Source: Heterobilharzia americana (Eukaryota > Platyhelminthes > Trematoda > Strigeidida > Schistosomatidae). From it: a stretch of 64,000 bases of DNA. Shown here piece by piece: positions 23,969-36,247 of this stretch (position 1 is its first letter; every line of letters starts with the position of its first letter). Both the position numbers and the translations under genes were made by a program. The notes under the pieces are model-generated. The model saw nothing but the letters and a program-made list of their open reading frames with translations, was not told the DNA's origin and ran no database searches. The stretch covers positions 53,311,890-53,375,889 of the forward strand of contig OX104134.1 of the NCBI GenBank assembly GCA_944470555.2, written 5' to 3'.

Positions 23969-25934
23969 CATACTTTGTCATTATGACACTCCCATACACG
24001 GTTTTCTACCTCAATATCATCCTTTTTTGTTTGCTGTTGTAACCTGCAGTAACTTGAGTCGATGTATTTCTGTACAAGTTTCTACATTGACTTTAATGTG
24101 TAGCTGTCATGGTAATTTGAGACTGTATAGAATAGTAACTTCAAATGGATAAATTTGCTATAGGAATAGATTAGATATTCAGGAGATAATCGTATGTCCT
24201 AGCAGTGTTATTCAGTGGATAATATTCAACACCTGGAAAGTGTAGGACGTTAGTCAGCTTATAATGTGAACTTTTAAGGTAGATTTTCAGGAAAATAAGA
24301 TTTCTTCATTCTGTCTTGATGAAATCTGTGAAATAGTATTATAGAAAGTGATCCTATATAGTTCGATGATGATAGTTTAGTGGTCACTGTTTGTTTATCT
24401 TTCCCGTACTTATAATGACATCTATTCCGTTTAAGAAAGCTTCTTCCAGTATCTGTGTAAAAATGTTTCACACCTATCGTATTTTGCCTCAGTCCCTTAG
24501 GTTCCGTAACTATTTTATATTTCATGATGCTACCAAAGTATTATGTTGACCGGCTTATCGTTTGCCAAGCATCTGTTCAGTGATTTGTAAAATGGTTAAA
24601 AACTGTTTTCTTTATGAAAGCAAACAGCTATCATACGTGTATGAAAAACTTAGAACTAAAAGCGAATACTATGCACGAGTATAAGATTGGTTAAACATCC
24701 TTAGAAATCAAAAATGAAATGTATGCAAGTAAGATGATAGTGTGAAGTTTGATATTATTTGCATATCTCTGTCACTATCATTCTAGATGTGATGAATACA
24801 ACATGCTATCACTTATGACATATAACTCGGATCAGAGGATCTTTTGAGTTGTACCATAACTGCAATAAGGTTGATTTGATGATATCAAGATTGAACACGG
24901 TTGTTTGTTTTAATACTTTCACAATGGATCATTCTGAAGGTTATGGAAGTGATTGATAAAGTCTCTTAGAATGAATAAACTGCCAAAAAAGAATCTCCTG
25001 ATCATTCTCTGACTTTCCACTTTTACAAACTTAGAATAATAAAATGTAGACGTTGTTGCTGATAGAAAAGTGCAAAAGGAGTGTGTGCTTCACATTTCAC
25101 TCCCTTAGTGACTTGATACTAATTCGTAACCGCTTGTTTATTTATTCTTATACCTCACAAACATTCATCAATCACTGCATCACTTTTTAACTAAAATGCT
25201 TAAACTTGACTTCTAATTTATCTTTCTGTTCTATTACCAATGTACTGTTCTAGGGACGTGGAATTGTAAAGTATATGTGGACTTCCGAATTCGTGATAAC
25301 AATAACTGCAAGTATCCAGCCCTCACAGGAACACTATGAATGATAAGTGTAACACTATATCTCATATAATCCAGAAATCTGATCAAAATGGTTAACGAAG
25401 TAATCCAGACATCTCAAACAGTCTGGACCCCATTTTCTGGGTGCGTTCACTGATCACACTGATTCCAATCACTATCCCCAAAAGAGTACTCACTCCTATC
25501 ATCATCATTTCTACTAAATCTTTATTACTTATAAAACATTCCGATTACTTTGAACACAACTGGCTACTACTGTCATTAAAGTTGTGTACTAAAACTTATA
25601 ATCTAGTTGGTATAAATTTCTCATGAAAACTGCTTTCAGACTAGTAGTCCCTTTCAATAACTAATCTATCTGTTGTCTTAGTAAGAACGACATTGCTTGC
25701 TAGGACTCAGGTGCATCTAGCTGTGGGTAGATTCACTCAAGGTTTTGCCACAAGTTTTTGTTTCAATCCAAGATGAAGTAAAATTTCACAAGTGTCATAA
25801 TAACTAAAAAAGCGTTCCCAATTATCAGCTTTCGCTCAGTTCAGGGGATTCATAATACACAGTCAAAATGAAACTGATGGCTCTCCAGTGACAAATCAGT
25901 GTATCTAAGCCAGTCATACAGGAAGTCAATCGTC

Positions 25935-26000
25935 ACCTGAATGGCTCAACTGCAAGGTCTTTGACTGTAGCACTAGGTGACCCTGGTTCGAGTCTTTTAG
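25935..26000 (+). mobile_element. tRNA-like SINE head
   Basis: atggctcaactgcaagg (25941-25957) as A-box and ggttcgagtct (25985-25995) as B-box, spaced as in a tRNA. No acceptor stem pairing is evident. Confidence 0.45.
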
Positions 26001-27775
26001 GTTACCAGCAAGCACAAAACCTAGGTCAAGTTGGGCTACCTGTCGATTGCCTCCAACCATCTAACACCGATAAAGTGCACCATGATAAAAAGTCTCCTAG
26101 CTTGGTGTCCATGTTGTAAAATTATTGATAGAAATCAGTCTCCACGCAGGACCAGGTAACATGAAATTGGTCACACTGCAGTGACCAGTCAGCATATCAT
26201 TCATAATGGTCAAATGTCAGTAGTTTTCTTCAAATACTTCTCCTTACTAGCAAGTGTTGTTTGTTTAGTGGACTGTAAAAGATATCTACTTTGTAAAGAT
26301 GAAATCGACTCAACCTTGTGACTGAATTATTTGCGAACAAAATGTGTCACATATTCCCTATGCATTTATTTTGCGTTTTAATAGATGTACTCCCTATGAT
26401 TATTATCATTTGAACAAAATTTATTATCAGAATGAAAATGGTTACTTACTTGAGGAGAATCAGAACCTCAACATATGGCACCGGATGATTCATGATTCAG
26501 TGAATGAATTTAATGCTATTTTCATGAGAATATTAGTGTCATGGACAAAATTTGACATTTTCCGTGCAGTTATACCTCAATATTTTGACACACTGATACA
26601 TACCTACAGTACTGCTACACATACACATAAACAAAACCTGTACACAAAAACTTCGCTTACGATTTCTATTTTAATGCTTATAAAGATCAGGTCAATTTGG
26701 TTGTGTTGATAGTTTGCACCACACCGACTGGCGGTGAACTGGACAACCATTGGCTTATTACATACACTTTAGTCATAACAGCAAACTACTAGTAGTGAAT
26801 GGAATTTATCAGGTTACAATATTGGTAACCTGTACGCTTTTTCACTGAATAATATCTGTAAAAATATTTCAGTATTTTCTCTAACTTGTGTAGACATGTC
26901 ACGCTTTACCCTGTGCTACGTAAAAACCAATCACGCTATACACAAAACGGTTTCATTTAATCAGCTGACCTAATTCAAATAGTAGTGAATAGTAATACAA
27001 TTTACATAGGCAGACAGGATTTCTGGTAGCAGTTCTTGTGGTTAATCATTTTCTAACCAAAATGACATTACTATCAAGGTTTCTAAAGGAAATGGACGTT
27101 ACCCTAATACATTCACAGTCAACACAGCAGGCCTCAGGGATTTCAGAAGCATTCTCAACTCAGCGCTTATTTATTCGGTTATAATATGATTACGTAGTCT
27201 TTAAAATCCGTCACCAACAGCAGAAGACACTCTAGTGCATTTCAGAAACTTAAGGTCAATTGTAAACAGCTTGAATTGTGTGCATATCTAATCTTGAAGC
27301 GAAGGTAAGAAGTAAAAAACTAGCGCTTTTTATTTTTTGAGCACCTAGGCATAATCAAAAGTGGAAAGTTTAGTTCACATTGTTAGCAAATGGAATAACC
27401 AAACCCGTATAAACCAGTGAGAGTTTAAGATGTGAGTGTATATCATGAAGTTTCAAACTGTCTATACCCTTGAATTTTTCATGTTTCATGTATATCACTG
27501 GCTATCAGCACCAATCATAGATGAGTAATGCTGTCCAAAAATCAGGAAACCACTCGAAGTGTGTTTTTCACGAGAGCAGTCGTTAAATATATAGAATTTA
27601 TGTGGATACATTTTTTGTTAATTATTATATTTACTTTTTATCTATGCACATACAGACAATTCATATTATTATAACTAACAGGTTGATCACATTTCGTACT
27701 TAGGTGGATAAATTCAAGTACTAACCTCATTCGCTGCACAACCCCATTGTGATGTCAATGGAGTCACAGTCTATC

Positions 27776-27920
27776 TGGAGTGACTTTAAAGGCCATTCTA
27801 ACAACTGCTGAAATAACCAATCAGCCTACGGTATTTTGCCTGGGCTGGTAGTTATTCTCAAAATATAGAAATGTTATTGATTATTTCAGGAGCTGCTAAA
27901 GTGACCTTAAAAGTCACTCG
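27776..27920. repeat. Palindromic MITE-like element, copy 4
   Basis: The left arm gtgactttaaaggccattctaacaactgctg and right arm aggagctgctaaagtgaccttaaaagtcac pair over most of their length. Confidence 0.8.
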
Positions 27921-28889
27921 ACTATTTGCCTAGTACACTAGCGGGAAACAAGATTGGTAACCTAATGGAGGAATGTTTTTATTTTCAACTATTCACTGCA
28001 TGTGTTGATGGTAGCACATGAACAGTGGGCTGCATAAGAGTTAGAGACAATAAATACTCCTAGGGTATGTTAGCAGTTGTCAATATTTGGTACTTTTTTG
28101 ATGTGTGAGCCAAACACTAGCAATAGGGTATCGAAAATAGTTTTGAACAGGTAGTGGGAGAATATCACTAGGCTTAAGGAATATGGAAAAGGATAGGAAA
28201 ATCGTGGGGTAAAACATCACCCGATGAGATTATTCTAGAAATGTATAGACATCATATAACTCTTTGAAGTAACGATGATGACAGCGATTGCACATATTCC
28301 TTTTGAACACAGCCTCTAAATAGAGCTATGGATTGTCAGTGCATCAGCAGTATATGTTGCCTTATCCTTATTTTCTCCGAACAATTTTTTCTGACACTAT
28401 TTCAAGAGGAGCTGATGACAAGATGCTCGAGGATAAAGCTAATAAGTATTCTTCTCACCAGGCAAAATGATTAGTATTTCTAAGTACATCTGGCAACTGA
28501 GTACATATGAAATTAACTAAGTCATTAGGACAGGAGCAGTTTTCATAAGGTTTAACAGTTTAGCTTGTTGTTCGTGCACTGAGTAATCAGCTATCGGCAC
28601 AAGAAAACGATTCATAGACCTGTAACAAAGACGGTTCTGGCTAATTATTCTAACTGGCAGCGATATAGAATATCTTCAGTTAAGTTGCTATTGCGTCCAA
28701 GGAAAATTAGATTTTTTTCAACTGCGTAAATCTAGATAAGTCTTTCTCTTACAGGATTATTTGGAATGTTTCAAATTATTGTTTGGTAGTCTAGAATGTG
28801 CACACATTTGTAATCTCTTAAAAAGAAGAATGATACAATCTAGTGTTTTGCTTAAAGGTGTTTCACTTGAAAATTGGTGAGACGATAGC

Positions 28890-29032
28890 TCGAGTGACTT
28901 TAAAGGCCACCCTAGCAACCGCAGAAATGACCAATCTGGCTTAGGTATTTCTGTTGGAAAAGTACTTTTCCACAAAATAGGAGAATGTAATTGGTTGTCT
29001 CATCAGTTGCTAAGGCGTCCTTTAAACCACCC
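28890..29032. repeat. Palindromic MITE-like element, copy 5 (cluster A)
   Basis: gtgactttaaaggccaccctagcaacc on the left and gttgctaaggcgtcctttaaaccac on the right. It is the first of four near-adjacent copies. A 72-codon minus-strand frame here is an artefact of the repeat. Confidence 0.8.
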
Positions 29033-29104
29033 CAATAGTTGGAGGTAGGCAGCATGTAAAAATCAAAGAAAGAACTGTCAGGTTATTTCCAAAGCCAAAC
29101 GTTA

Positions 29105-29235
29105 AAAAAAGTAACTTTAAAGGCCACCTTAGTAACTGAGATGACCAAACGGGTATCAGTATTCCGGCTAGGAAAGTAGTTTTTCATAAAGTACTGGTCC
29201 CCTTAACTGTTGCTACGGCAGCCTTCAAAAGCTTG
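29105..29235. repeat. Palindromic MITE-like element, copy 6 (cluster A)
   Basis: It runs from gtaactttaaaggccacctta to gttgctacggcagccttcaaaag. Slightly shorter than the consensus. Confidence 0.7.
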
Positions 29236-29362
29236 ACTTTAAAAGGACACCCTAGGAACAACTGAAATAAACTTTTATGAAAATCTGCCGTTCTAGCCGA
29301 AATGAAGAAACTAATTGGTTATTTTGGTCGTTGCTACGGTGGCGTTTAAGTCTTCCGTAAAA
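29236..29362. repeat. Palindromic MITE-like element, copy 7 (cluster A)
   Basis: It starts directly after copy 6 (gactttaaaaggacacccta) and ends gttgctacggtggcgtttaagtc. It has the variant centre with gccgaaatgaagaaa. Confidence 0.7.
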
Positions 29363-29436
29363 CTGCTCAAAAATGTTATGCGGTGGGCTTAGCACCTTTC
29401 TGTTTCAAGCTGATGAAAAGGGGGCTATCTTGGAAA

Positions 29437-29575
29437 AATAACTTTAAGGTCAACCGTAGCAACAACTAAAATCACTCACTTGACTTTTCTATTTTATAAG
29501 AATCTGCCTTCCCGACCGAAATGAAGAAACCTAATTGGTTATTCCAATCGTTGCTACGGTGGTCTTGGAGTCGCC
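29437..29575. repeat. Palindromic MITE-like element, copy 8 (cluster A)
   Basis: It runs from ataactttaaggtcaaccgtagcaac to gttgctacggtggtcttggagtc, with the same gaccgaaatgaagaaa variant centre as copies 7 and 11. Confidence 0.7.
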
Positions 29576-30329
29576 CTCCACCAATCATCTCGGTACCAGT
29601 CAACCACGAGGGATTCAAAATGTGATTCTAGTAGTACACCATCTATTGGTCTATTTCATAATGGTATGTGAAGTTAACGTAAAACGTTTGTCTGAGTTCT
29701 TACAGACAGTATGAAATGGAGGTATTAGTTTAACTTCACACAGCTTTTATTTTGATCTGATTCGGTAGAACAGTCGTTAACCAAAAAATCAGGTGCCTGA
29801 AAGTTGAGCTTCATATTATCATTCTTGAAATATTTCAAGCATTTCCCACGCATGACATACATTGATAGCTCATCGATGTCTTTGCATGTGTTGTGAAGTT
29901 GAACAGACATTTTATAATATTGGTTGACCTCCATGAAACACTAGCTTGCGTATTCTCTGAGTGTATACTAAAATTGAATTCAACTAACATAACTCCATTT
30001 TGAAAATCAATAACACTCGTATCAAACCACAAAAGACAAACCATCCGTTCACCCTGGTGATACCGATATTTATCTCATGTGATGTGAAAGTGATACCAAA
30101 TTAAACCGATCCTAGTCACAATATTTCTCTCTCTCCCTCTCATCTCTAATGCCATGCTGTAAACACTAAACACTGCAATGGGCTGGATGGTTTGGGAAAA
30201 CTTGGGTACTAAGTAAGTATGATTCATCGCATAAAGTGTTTCTTACTTGTGTAATCCTGGAGTAGTATGTTAGAACAAATGACAAAACAATACAAAATGT
30301 ATTTTTAAGGTTAGTGGGGATTTGTTTTT

Positions 30330-30600
30330 GAGGTGACATTCATCGTGGAATGACATTAGTTGGAGAACCGTTGAAAATCTGGGAGCACTAAGACTACTGT
30401 TTCGTCCTCGTATGGGATTTCCCAGCACTTCCTACCCACGGTTTGGCTACGGATCGATCTCAGGATCTTCATGTTTCATGGCGAATACGTTAACCATTCA
30501 GTCACTGGATTAGAACTCAGCGTGATTATCACTTAAGGTCGTCAGTTGGCATCCGCTTCCCTTCTAACTGGTTGACTCCACAGGTCATGGCTTCTCATTA
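30330..30600 (-). mobile_element. SINE minus copy, decayed hammerhead
   Basis: On the minus strand it shows the SINE head and a hammerhead block GAGGACGAAACAG with a mutated core (CTGGGAA) and cleavage region. The high-coordinate end abuts the next, plus-oriented copy. Confidence 0.65.
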
Positions 30601-30735
30601 GAACGTTGGGATATCCATCTGGTGAGGAGTCCTACACTAGGATGAAACAGCCGTTCAGTGCTCCAAGTTTTTCAATGGTTATCCAAATGATGTCAGTCCG
30701 TGATGAATGCTACCTTAATAATACAAAATATTTGT
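30600..30735 (+). mobile_element. SINE 3' fragment (plus), partial hammerhead
   Basis: ggtgaggagtcctacactaggatgaaacag keeps most of the ribozyme, but the 5' strand of stem I and the first core base are lost at the junction with the neighbouring copy, and the cleavage triplet is altered (cgttc). The tail includes tgatgtcagtccgtgatgaa. Confidence 0.65.
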
Positions 30736-30809
30736 TTCTTTTGTTCTTTGCTGTCATATACTATTCAAATAAAAATACACCTTATATGATGAATAAAACA
30801 CTGGGTTTT

Positions 30810-31170
30810 TTTCAAGTTGTTATTCATCGAAGACTGACATCAGTTGGAGGAACAAAGGAAACCTGGGAGCACTGGACAGCTGTTTCGTCCTAGTATGGGA
30901 CTCCTCAGCAGTGCGCACCCACGACCCCACCCCACTTGGGATCGAACCCGCGACCTTCAGGTTCCGCGACCAGCACGTTACCATTGAGCCACTGGGTCAG
31001 AATCCAATGCTCCATATTTCCAACTTCTGTTAGCTCACGATATAGCGCAAACCGCCACCCAATGTCATCGTTGAGTATTTGTCCTCACGGCCATCAGGCT
31101 TTGACTCCACCGGTCACGACTTGTCATTGGAACTTCGGGAATACTTCTCGAAGCTAGTCACCAACGGCAC
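30810..31170 (-). mobile_element. Near-complete tRNA-derived SINE with perfect hammerhead
   Basis: Read on the minus strand: 5' segment (ccaatgacaagtcgtgaccgg), ggctcaatggtaacgtgctgg as A-box, ggttcgatccc as B-box, the hammerhead at 30914-30869, then a tail with ccaactgatgtcagtcttcg. The tail's last ~30 bases recur at 31217-31250, which may be a second truncated tail or a flanking duplication. This is the best-preserved copy in the window. Confidence 0.85.
30869..30914 (-). ncRNA. Type-I hammerhead ribozyme, all core residues intact
   Basis: On the minus strand, stem I GCACTG pairs with CAGTGC over 6 bp without mismatch. The core is CTGAGGA. Stem II GTCCC...GGAC forms 4 Watson-Crick pairs around a short loop. 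The GAAA box is followed by CAGCTG and cleavage triplet GTC, with the cut expected 3' of position 30875. ACAGCTGT is an 8-base palindrome, so two transcripts can pair through stem III to form a double hammerhead. Confidence 0.82.
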
Positions 31171-31411
31171 TAGTTCAATTAAATTTTGAGGGGGTTGTGG
31201 AGATTTGGAAATATTTCAAGTTGTTATTCATCGAAGACTGACATCAGTTTTGTTTTTTGTTTAGCACTATTAAGGCGTGAATATTCGTTAAAATATCAAA
31301 CCCAAATTAACTATAAATCCCAAGAAAGTGTGTATTTGTAGAAGAACAGTGAATCAATGTTAACTAGTTCCGGGGGAAATTTGTTAATTTTTATCGTAAT
31401 ACAACTTTGTA

Positions 31412-31798
31412 TTAAATAGAGTTTCCTGCTTTGATGTCAGGTTCTGTCTTTAGGACTTCAGAACTAGCTTGATAATCAGGTCTTGAAGTTGTGTTGGTTG
31501 GTTTATATTCGAGATTTAATGGCTCATTTTCTAGTTCATTGGAATCTGGTGAACAACAGGCGTATTGGTCATGATGGTTAGTTTGATTAGACAGGATAAA
31601 TGACTCATATAATTTGGCACTTTGCATAAGAAGATTTGCACTCATACGTAGGTATAAAGATAACAGACCACTGGTAGTATTGTTTGTTAACTGGATTGGC
31701 AACGGTGCTGCTACAGTTGATGCTGGTATTGTAGTGGCTGTAATTTGTGATGGAAGAGGTAGGAGGTGATTTGTTACATTTGATGAGCCAGATGCAGT
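31412..31798 (-). CDS. Terminal exon of the Ser/Asn-rich gene
   Basis: Acceptor tttcttcgcag, then 128 codons and TAA. The frame begins TASGSSNVTNHLLPLPSQIT, contains SGLLSLYLRMSANLLMQSAK (a possible amphipathic helix), and ends with an acidic segment and DIKAGNSI. It starts in phase 0, matching the exon ending at 35776. No clear AATAAA was found close downstream. Confidence 0.7.
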   Translation of the reverse strand, partial: TASGSSNVTNHLLPLPSQITATTIPASTVAAPLPIQLTNNTTSGLLSLYLRMSANLLMQSAKLYESFILSNQTNHHDQYACCSPDSNELENEPLNLEYKPTNTTSRPDYQASSEVLKTEPDIKAGNSI

Positions 31799-34700
31799 CT
31801 GCGAAGAAAAACGATATATTACTTATCACAGGAAGTTTTAAATACAAGCTTTAGGTGAGAGTTGTGGTGAATTAGAGCTTAAAAACATGGATATGAGTTA
31901 TTCTACATTGAGTTTTCACAGATAATGAATGCAACTTTTCTCATACTGATAGAATACAGTCAACAGAAAATGTCAGTTTCAACATAAGGATAGAACTAAC
32001 TGTGGATATGGTCCAATAATCAGTAGTTCAGTGAATATTCTGTAATATCTAATCATAAACGCAGGTGAACAACATTTTCTGAAATCGGTTTACTGGATTT
32101 ATGAGCAGAAAAGTAACCACGATAAATTATGGAATTACTTTTTTGAGATCGGGTAACAAATTTTATGACTACTAGTACAGAACTAATATACAGTTTTGGA
32201 TCAGACTTAGAGAATCATATCAATGACAAAATTGAGAACCACTTTATCAAAAAGTCACTGTGAATCGTTCAGCTCATTTTTACTCATCAATTTGTGATTG
32301 ACCTTAAGCGGTCCAACAATAATTTGATAACCATAATCAATATAATGTGAACTTACTGCTGGACTAGGGGATAACATTTGTTTTTTGAAGTGATGATTAG
32401 CTCGGTTAGAGTCTTAGTAACAAAAACAACACTTGCAGGGAAATGTATAAAAATATAGTAAGTTCTTATCTACGAGGGCTAAAACCCAACAGATCATGCA
32501 TTGGAAGAGTTATGGAATCAAACGTCTTTTATTTGACTTTACTTCAAGTTGTGTGAGGAACATGGAACTCATGAGTGAAAAATAAGGTTAAGTTTTTCAG
32601 AGACGTTCATATCAAAAGACTGATTAATAAACAGTTTTTTAAAAGAAAAGTAAAATGTTGACGGTTGAAGAATCAACACGTATCTATGTCATTTTAAGCG
32701 TCATCATTTTTCACTTCCTTTAAAAAGGTTATATTTGTTATAACACAAAACTAACTGACTTCCATCTATTGACATACTTATTCACAGAAAGTCTCAGCTA
32801 CAATCAATTAGTTACCTGAGCTCTCTAACTCAGCTTGACTTAGATTGGGTTGAGATCTGGCTAGGTAAAGATAATACTATGATTATCAGGGTACAGCTTC
32901 GTATCATTCATTCATTTGATAACCAAGCCAAAATGGCGGTTTGATGGCTCAGTTGGCAGAGTGGCAAGTTAGCAACCCAAGACCACTAGTTCGAACCCTG
33001 CCCAAACCCGCGTTTTAAACTTAACTTCAGTTATCAGCCTACTATTTCACAAGAGACATGCATGACAGCTAGCCTTTAATGAGACTACAATCCAGTAAGG
33101 GGACTAGTGAATCACAACAATCAGTGACGTATTGTAATATGTTCAGCTTCGTTACCGCTGATTATCAATTGTTCAGTCATACTTGATTAGTATTTTGAAT
33201 AAACAGCCCAACTGTTTCTCAACTTGAAAAGGCTTCACGTAAACAAGAGCTAAGTAGAGTATCAGGTTTCGACAAGTAACATCCAAAAGTATTCAAGGAT
33301 AAAGAATCGACATTATCGTGATATTACATCCAATTAATGAGTCATTACTTGACCTAAGTTTCTTCTTTGCTGATATTTACATGAAATACACATTTCAAGT
33401 CTTAAGGGAACTCATGTTTCGTCAAAGATTAACTCTTCCAAGCCACAACTAGCCGCTGTGGGTTGAAATATCCACGCAAATCACTCAGCAGTAGTAACCG
33501 ATGCAGCGGCTAGTTCCCGACATCCTCAGAATTTCAGATATGAGAATCAGTTGTGACCTCATTAGTTGAGAGGTAAAGTTCCTGACATTAATCCTCACTG
33601 ACACAGGTCCTAATCACTGAGTGAATATGAGTTCATAAGTACAAGCATGCATACCCCCTAGGTCCAACAGGATTTCCTGTTAACTGATTTCTAACATCTT
33701 AAATGAAAAGTAAATGCATAACAGAGTCATATCACTTACCTTATTGGTCGAATTCCAAACTTGATCGATGGGCGTTGGTCATTACCAAGCACTTAGAGCT
33801 TCAAGACTATGCCATTTATCATAAAAATGACCAATCTACATCAAGACTATTTGTTAGACTAACTGAAGTATTCCTACCAGGTAAGGGTAAGATAGGTCAG
33901 TTTCTGTTCGTTCTCTGTCATTTAGTATCCTAGTCCTTAATAAAAAGAGAAACATAATCCAGTACTGACTACTTACCTACTGGACTATTTACAGTGTCGG
34001 TGAGGTATCTTACAACATGCTTAAGTTCTTTTGTACTGATTAGCCATTAATTCTACCTTGGTGTACGTTTGTGGGACATGGCATCATAAACAGAAATTTT
34101 CAGAACGCTTCACTAGAATTTTCTTTGCATTATTGCTTGTATTAAGTAGAATTAACAGGATTAGAAATGAGGAAATTAGGTTCAAGTTGATAAGTAAAAC
34201 GAGTATTTCAGCAAATAATGTTATTTAACTTCCCCGAGTGAGATGGTCAAAATGTATGCTGCACATACCGAGTTACTATCTTCCTCCACATGCTATGGTA
34301 ACTGAAGTAGAATAAGGCTGGAAAAACGTTAGAGTTTGTCGAACGAAGACATGAGTCATGTAGTCTTCCTAGCTGTAGTCCACGAATCGACTATTTTGAA
34401 ATAAGTTACTGCGATCCACCCGTTTTCCCTAATATTTTTCTGAGAGTCAGTCTGTATCAACATTCATAAAGCTGACTACAGATAGTTCCAGATTTCTTCA
34501 CAACAACGACGAATCTGTTTTCATCAACTGTAAAACTAGTTCTTGGTTAAAGAGGTTCTTTAATATCCTCATCTTCAAAATCAAAGGTGAAAATGCTTCC
34601 ATAGCCAAATAATTTGTGTTTATCAAGGGGAAGATGCATAGAGTCTTGAACTAAATCATGACAGAGTTACAAGCATGTGGTCAATCAGCGGCAGAAACTT

Positions 34701-36192
34701 TAAACCAGTTTTCCTAATAGCTAATCATTACAGTCTAGTCAACCTATCCCCAATATTTTGTCAAGGTTGCCAGCTGTTAGGTTATACATTACTTTTCGTA
34801 TCTAAAATTTGTGTTCCCTATTAAGAGTTAGGGTCCAAGAGATAGATGTAGCATTCGGTCATCATTATTGTTTCATAACTGAGATTTTAAGACTATTACC
34901 TTAGTTAGCCTCTGTCTTATCTCTCAACTTTTTCATGGAAGCCACCCACTACAACCGTATCTATCTTTTTGAGGGGGCTAGAATATATCTTCAATTAAAC
35001 AAAACTGCGGGTAGTAAATGGGTGGGTAGGGACTACAAAGAGGTATTTATTTTGATCAGCGAATTCTTATTTTTTTTATTGTTTCTTTCGATCAAGTAGC
35101 GACCGGGTGACTTTTAATTGGAATCCAGTCAAAAGTATGTGTTTAACTCAAATAGGACGTTGATAATGCTCTCTCCATGAACTTGAATCTTGAGCACGAG
35201 CTACAGAGTAAAACAAATTCAAGATATTGAAAAGTAATCAGCTGCGAAAGATAAGGATCTCTTTACAAACAACAAGCAATCCAGTTGGCGGAGATAAGGT
35301 GAGAAAGAAGGGATACTGGAAGTATGCTAACAGTTGCTACTTTACCGTTGTGCTCTGAGTGTAGAAAATTGCTTCCCTCTAAAGTTGCTGGACGAGAAAG
35401 CTGCTGATTTTTGCCTGGCTCACGGGATCTCTAACTGAGTTTGATGGTGCACTCCCTTTTCAAAGTGTTGGGATTTGACTGCCTCCAACTTTTGTTTTAT
35501 AAGATATTTCCCCGATGAAAATACCTCATTGACGTGATTTACTTTCAGTCAACAGCACGACTAACCTCTTTGATTTACACTATAATGATAGTTGTTTCTA
35601 AGTGTGTCACTATTCAACTAATCTTCTTGTATAACAGGGCTTCAAAAAATATTTTCCTAGCCATGACTACTGGCTGAGTTATTACAAAATTTAAACCTCA
35701 CCGTTACACCAAGGTAGCTGTTGTCAGTTAGAATAATAAAGTGGTGTTGATAATTACATGATTACCACAACTTACAGTATAAATTATCTGATTAGATTGT
35801 GTATATTCTGAAAGAGTGATTAATGGAGAATGAAGAAGAGTGATTGGAAAAATAAATGGAACATCTGATTTAGAACCACTTGACAATGCAGGACACTTCC
35901 AGAATTCAGAGTTTTGCATAACTTCTCTATTCGAAAAACTCTTTGAATTATCTGCGCTCGGTTGTATACTAGGCCAGGTACAATTTGGATTCCAGAACAT
36001 TGGTAAGAAAGTGTTTTGCAGTGGTGGATTTATTTCATTATTAGACTTTGAAGCTGGCTAAAAGAGGAATGAAACATATTGTGTATCTAAGTAATATGAA
36101 GCTTCAAAAGGTTCAATTCAAACAACTGCCTGTCCCTTCCACCAAAACAGTTATTCTATCTTAGTACAGATATAATTTATTTAACCTTATGG

Positions 36193-36247
<55 letters not shown>

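Larger units (their letters stand above)
22472..28889. other. Non-coding, no gene recognised
   Basis: It contains MITE-like copies at 23820-23968 and 27776-27920 and a tRNA-like head near 25941-25995. The 121-codon frame at 26344-26709 (+) and the frame at 24274-24525 (-) have no recognised product or splice context. Confidence 0.45.

Noticed and set aside
26344..26709. A 121-codon plus-strand frame, the longest outside repeats and known genes
   Set aside because: AT-driven composition (Ile, Asn, Tyr, His), no homologue recognised and no context. It is kept as non-coding unless transcripts show otherwise.
28757..28975. A 72-codon minus-strand frame
   Set aside because: It lies over a palindromic MITE-like copy, and the same reading would arise in any copy of the repeat.
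29725..30044. Overlapping minus-strand frames with Cys and Asn-rich products
   Set aside because: An in-frame stop lies just upstream of the first Met, and the AG that precedes it leads into the other frame. Neither reading is convincing.
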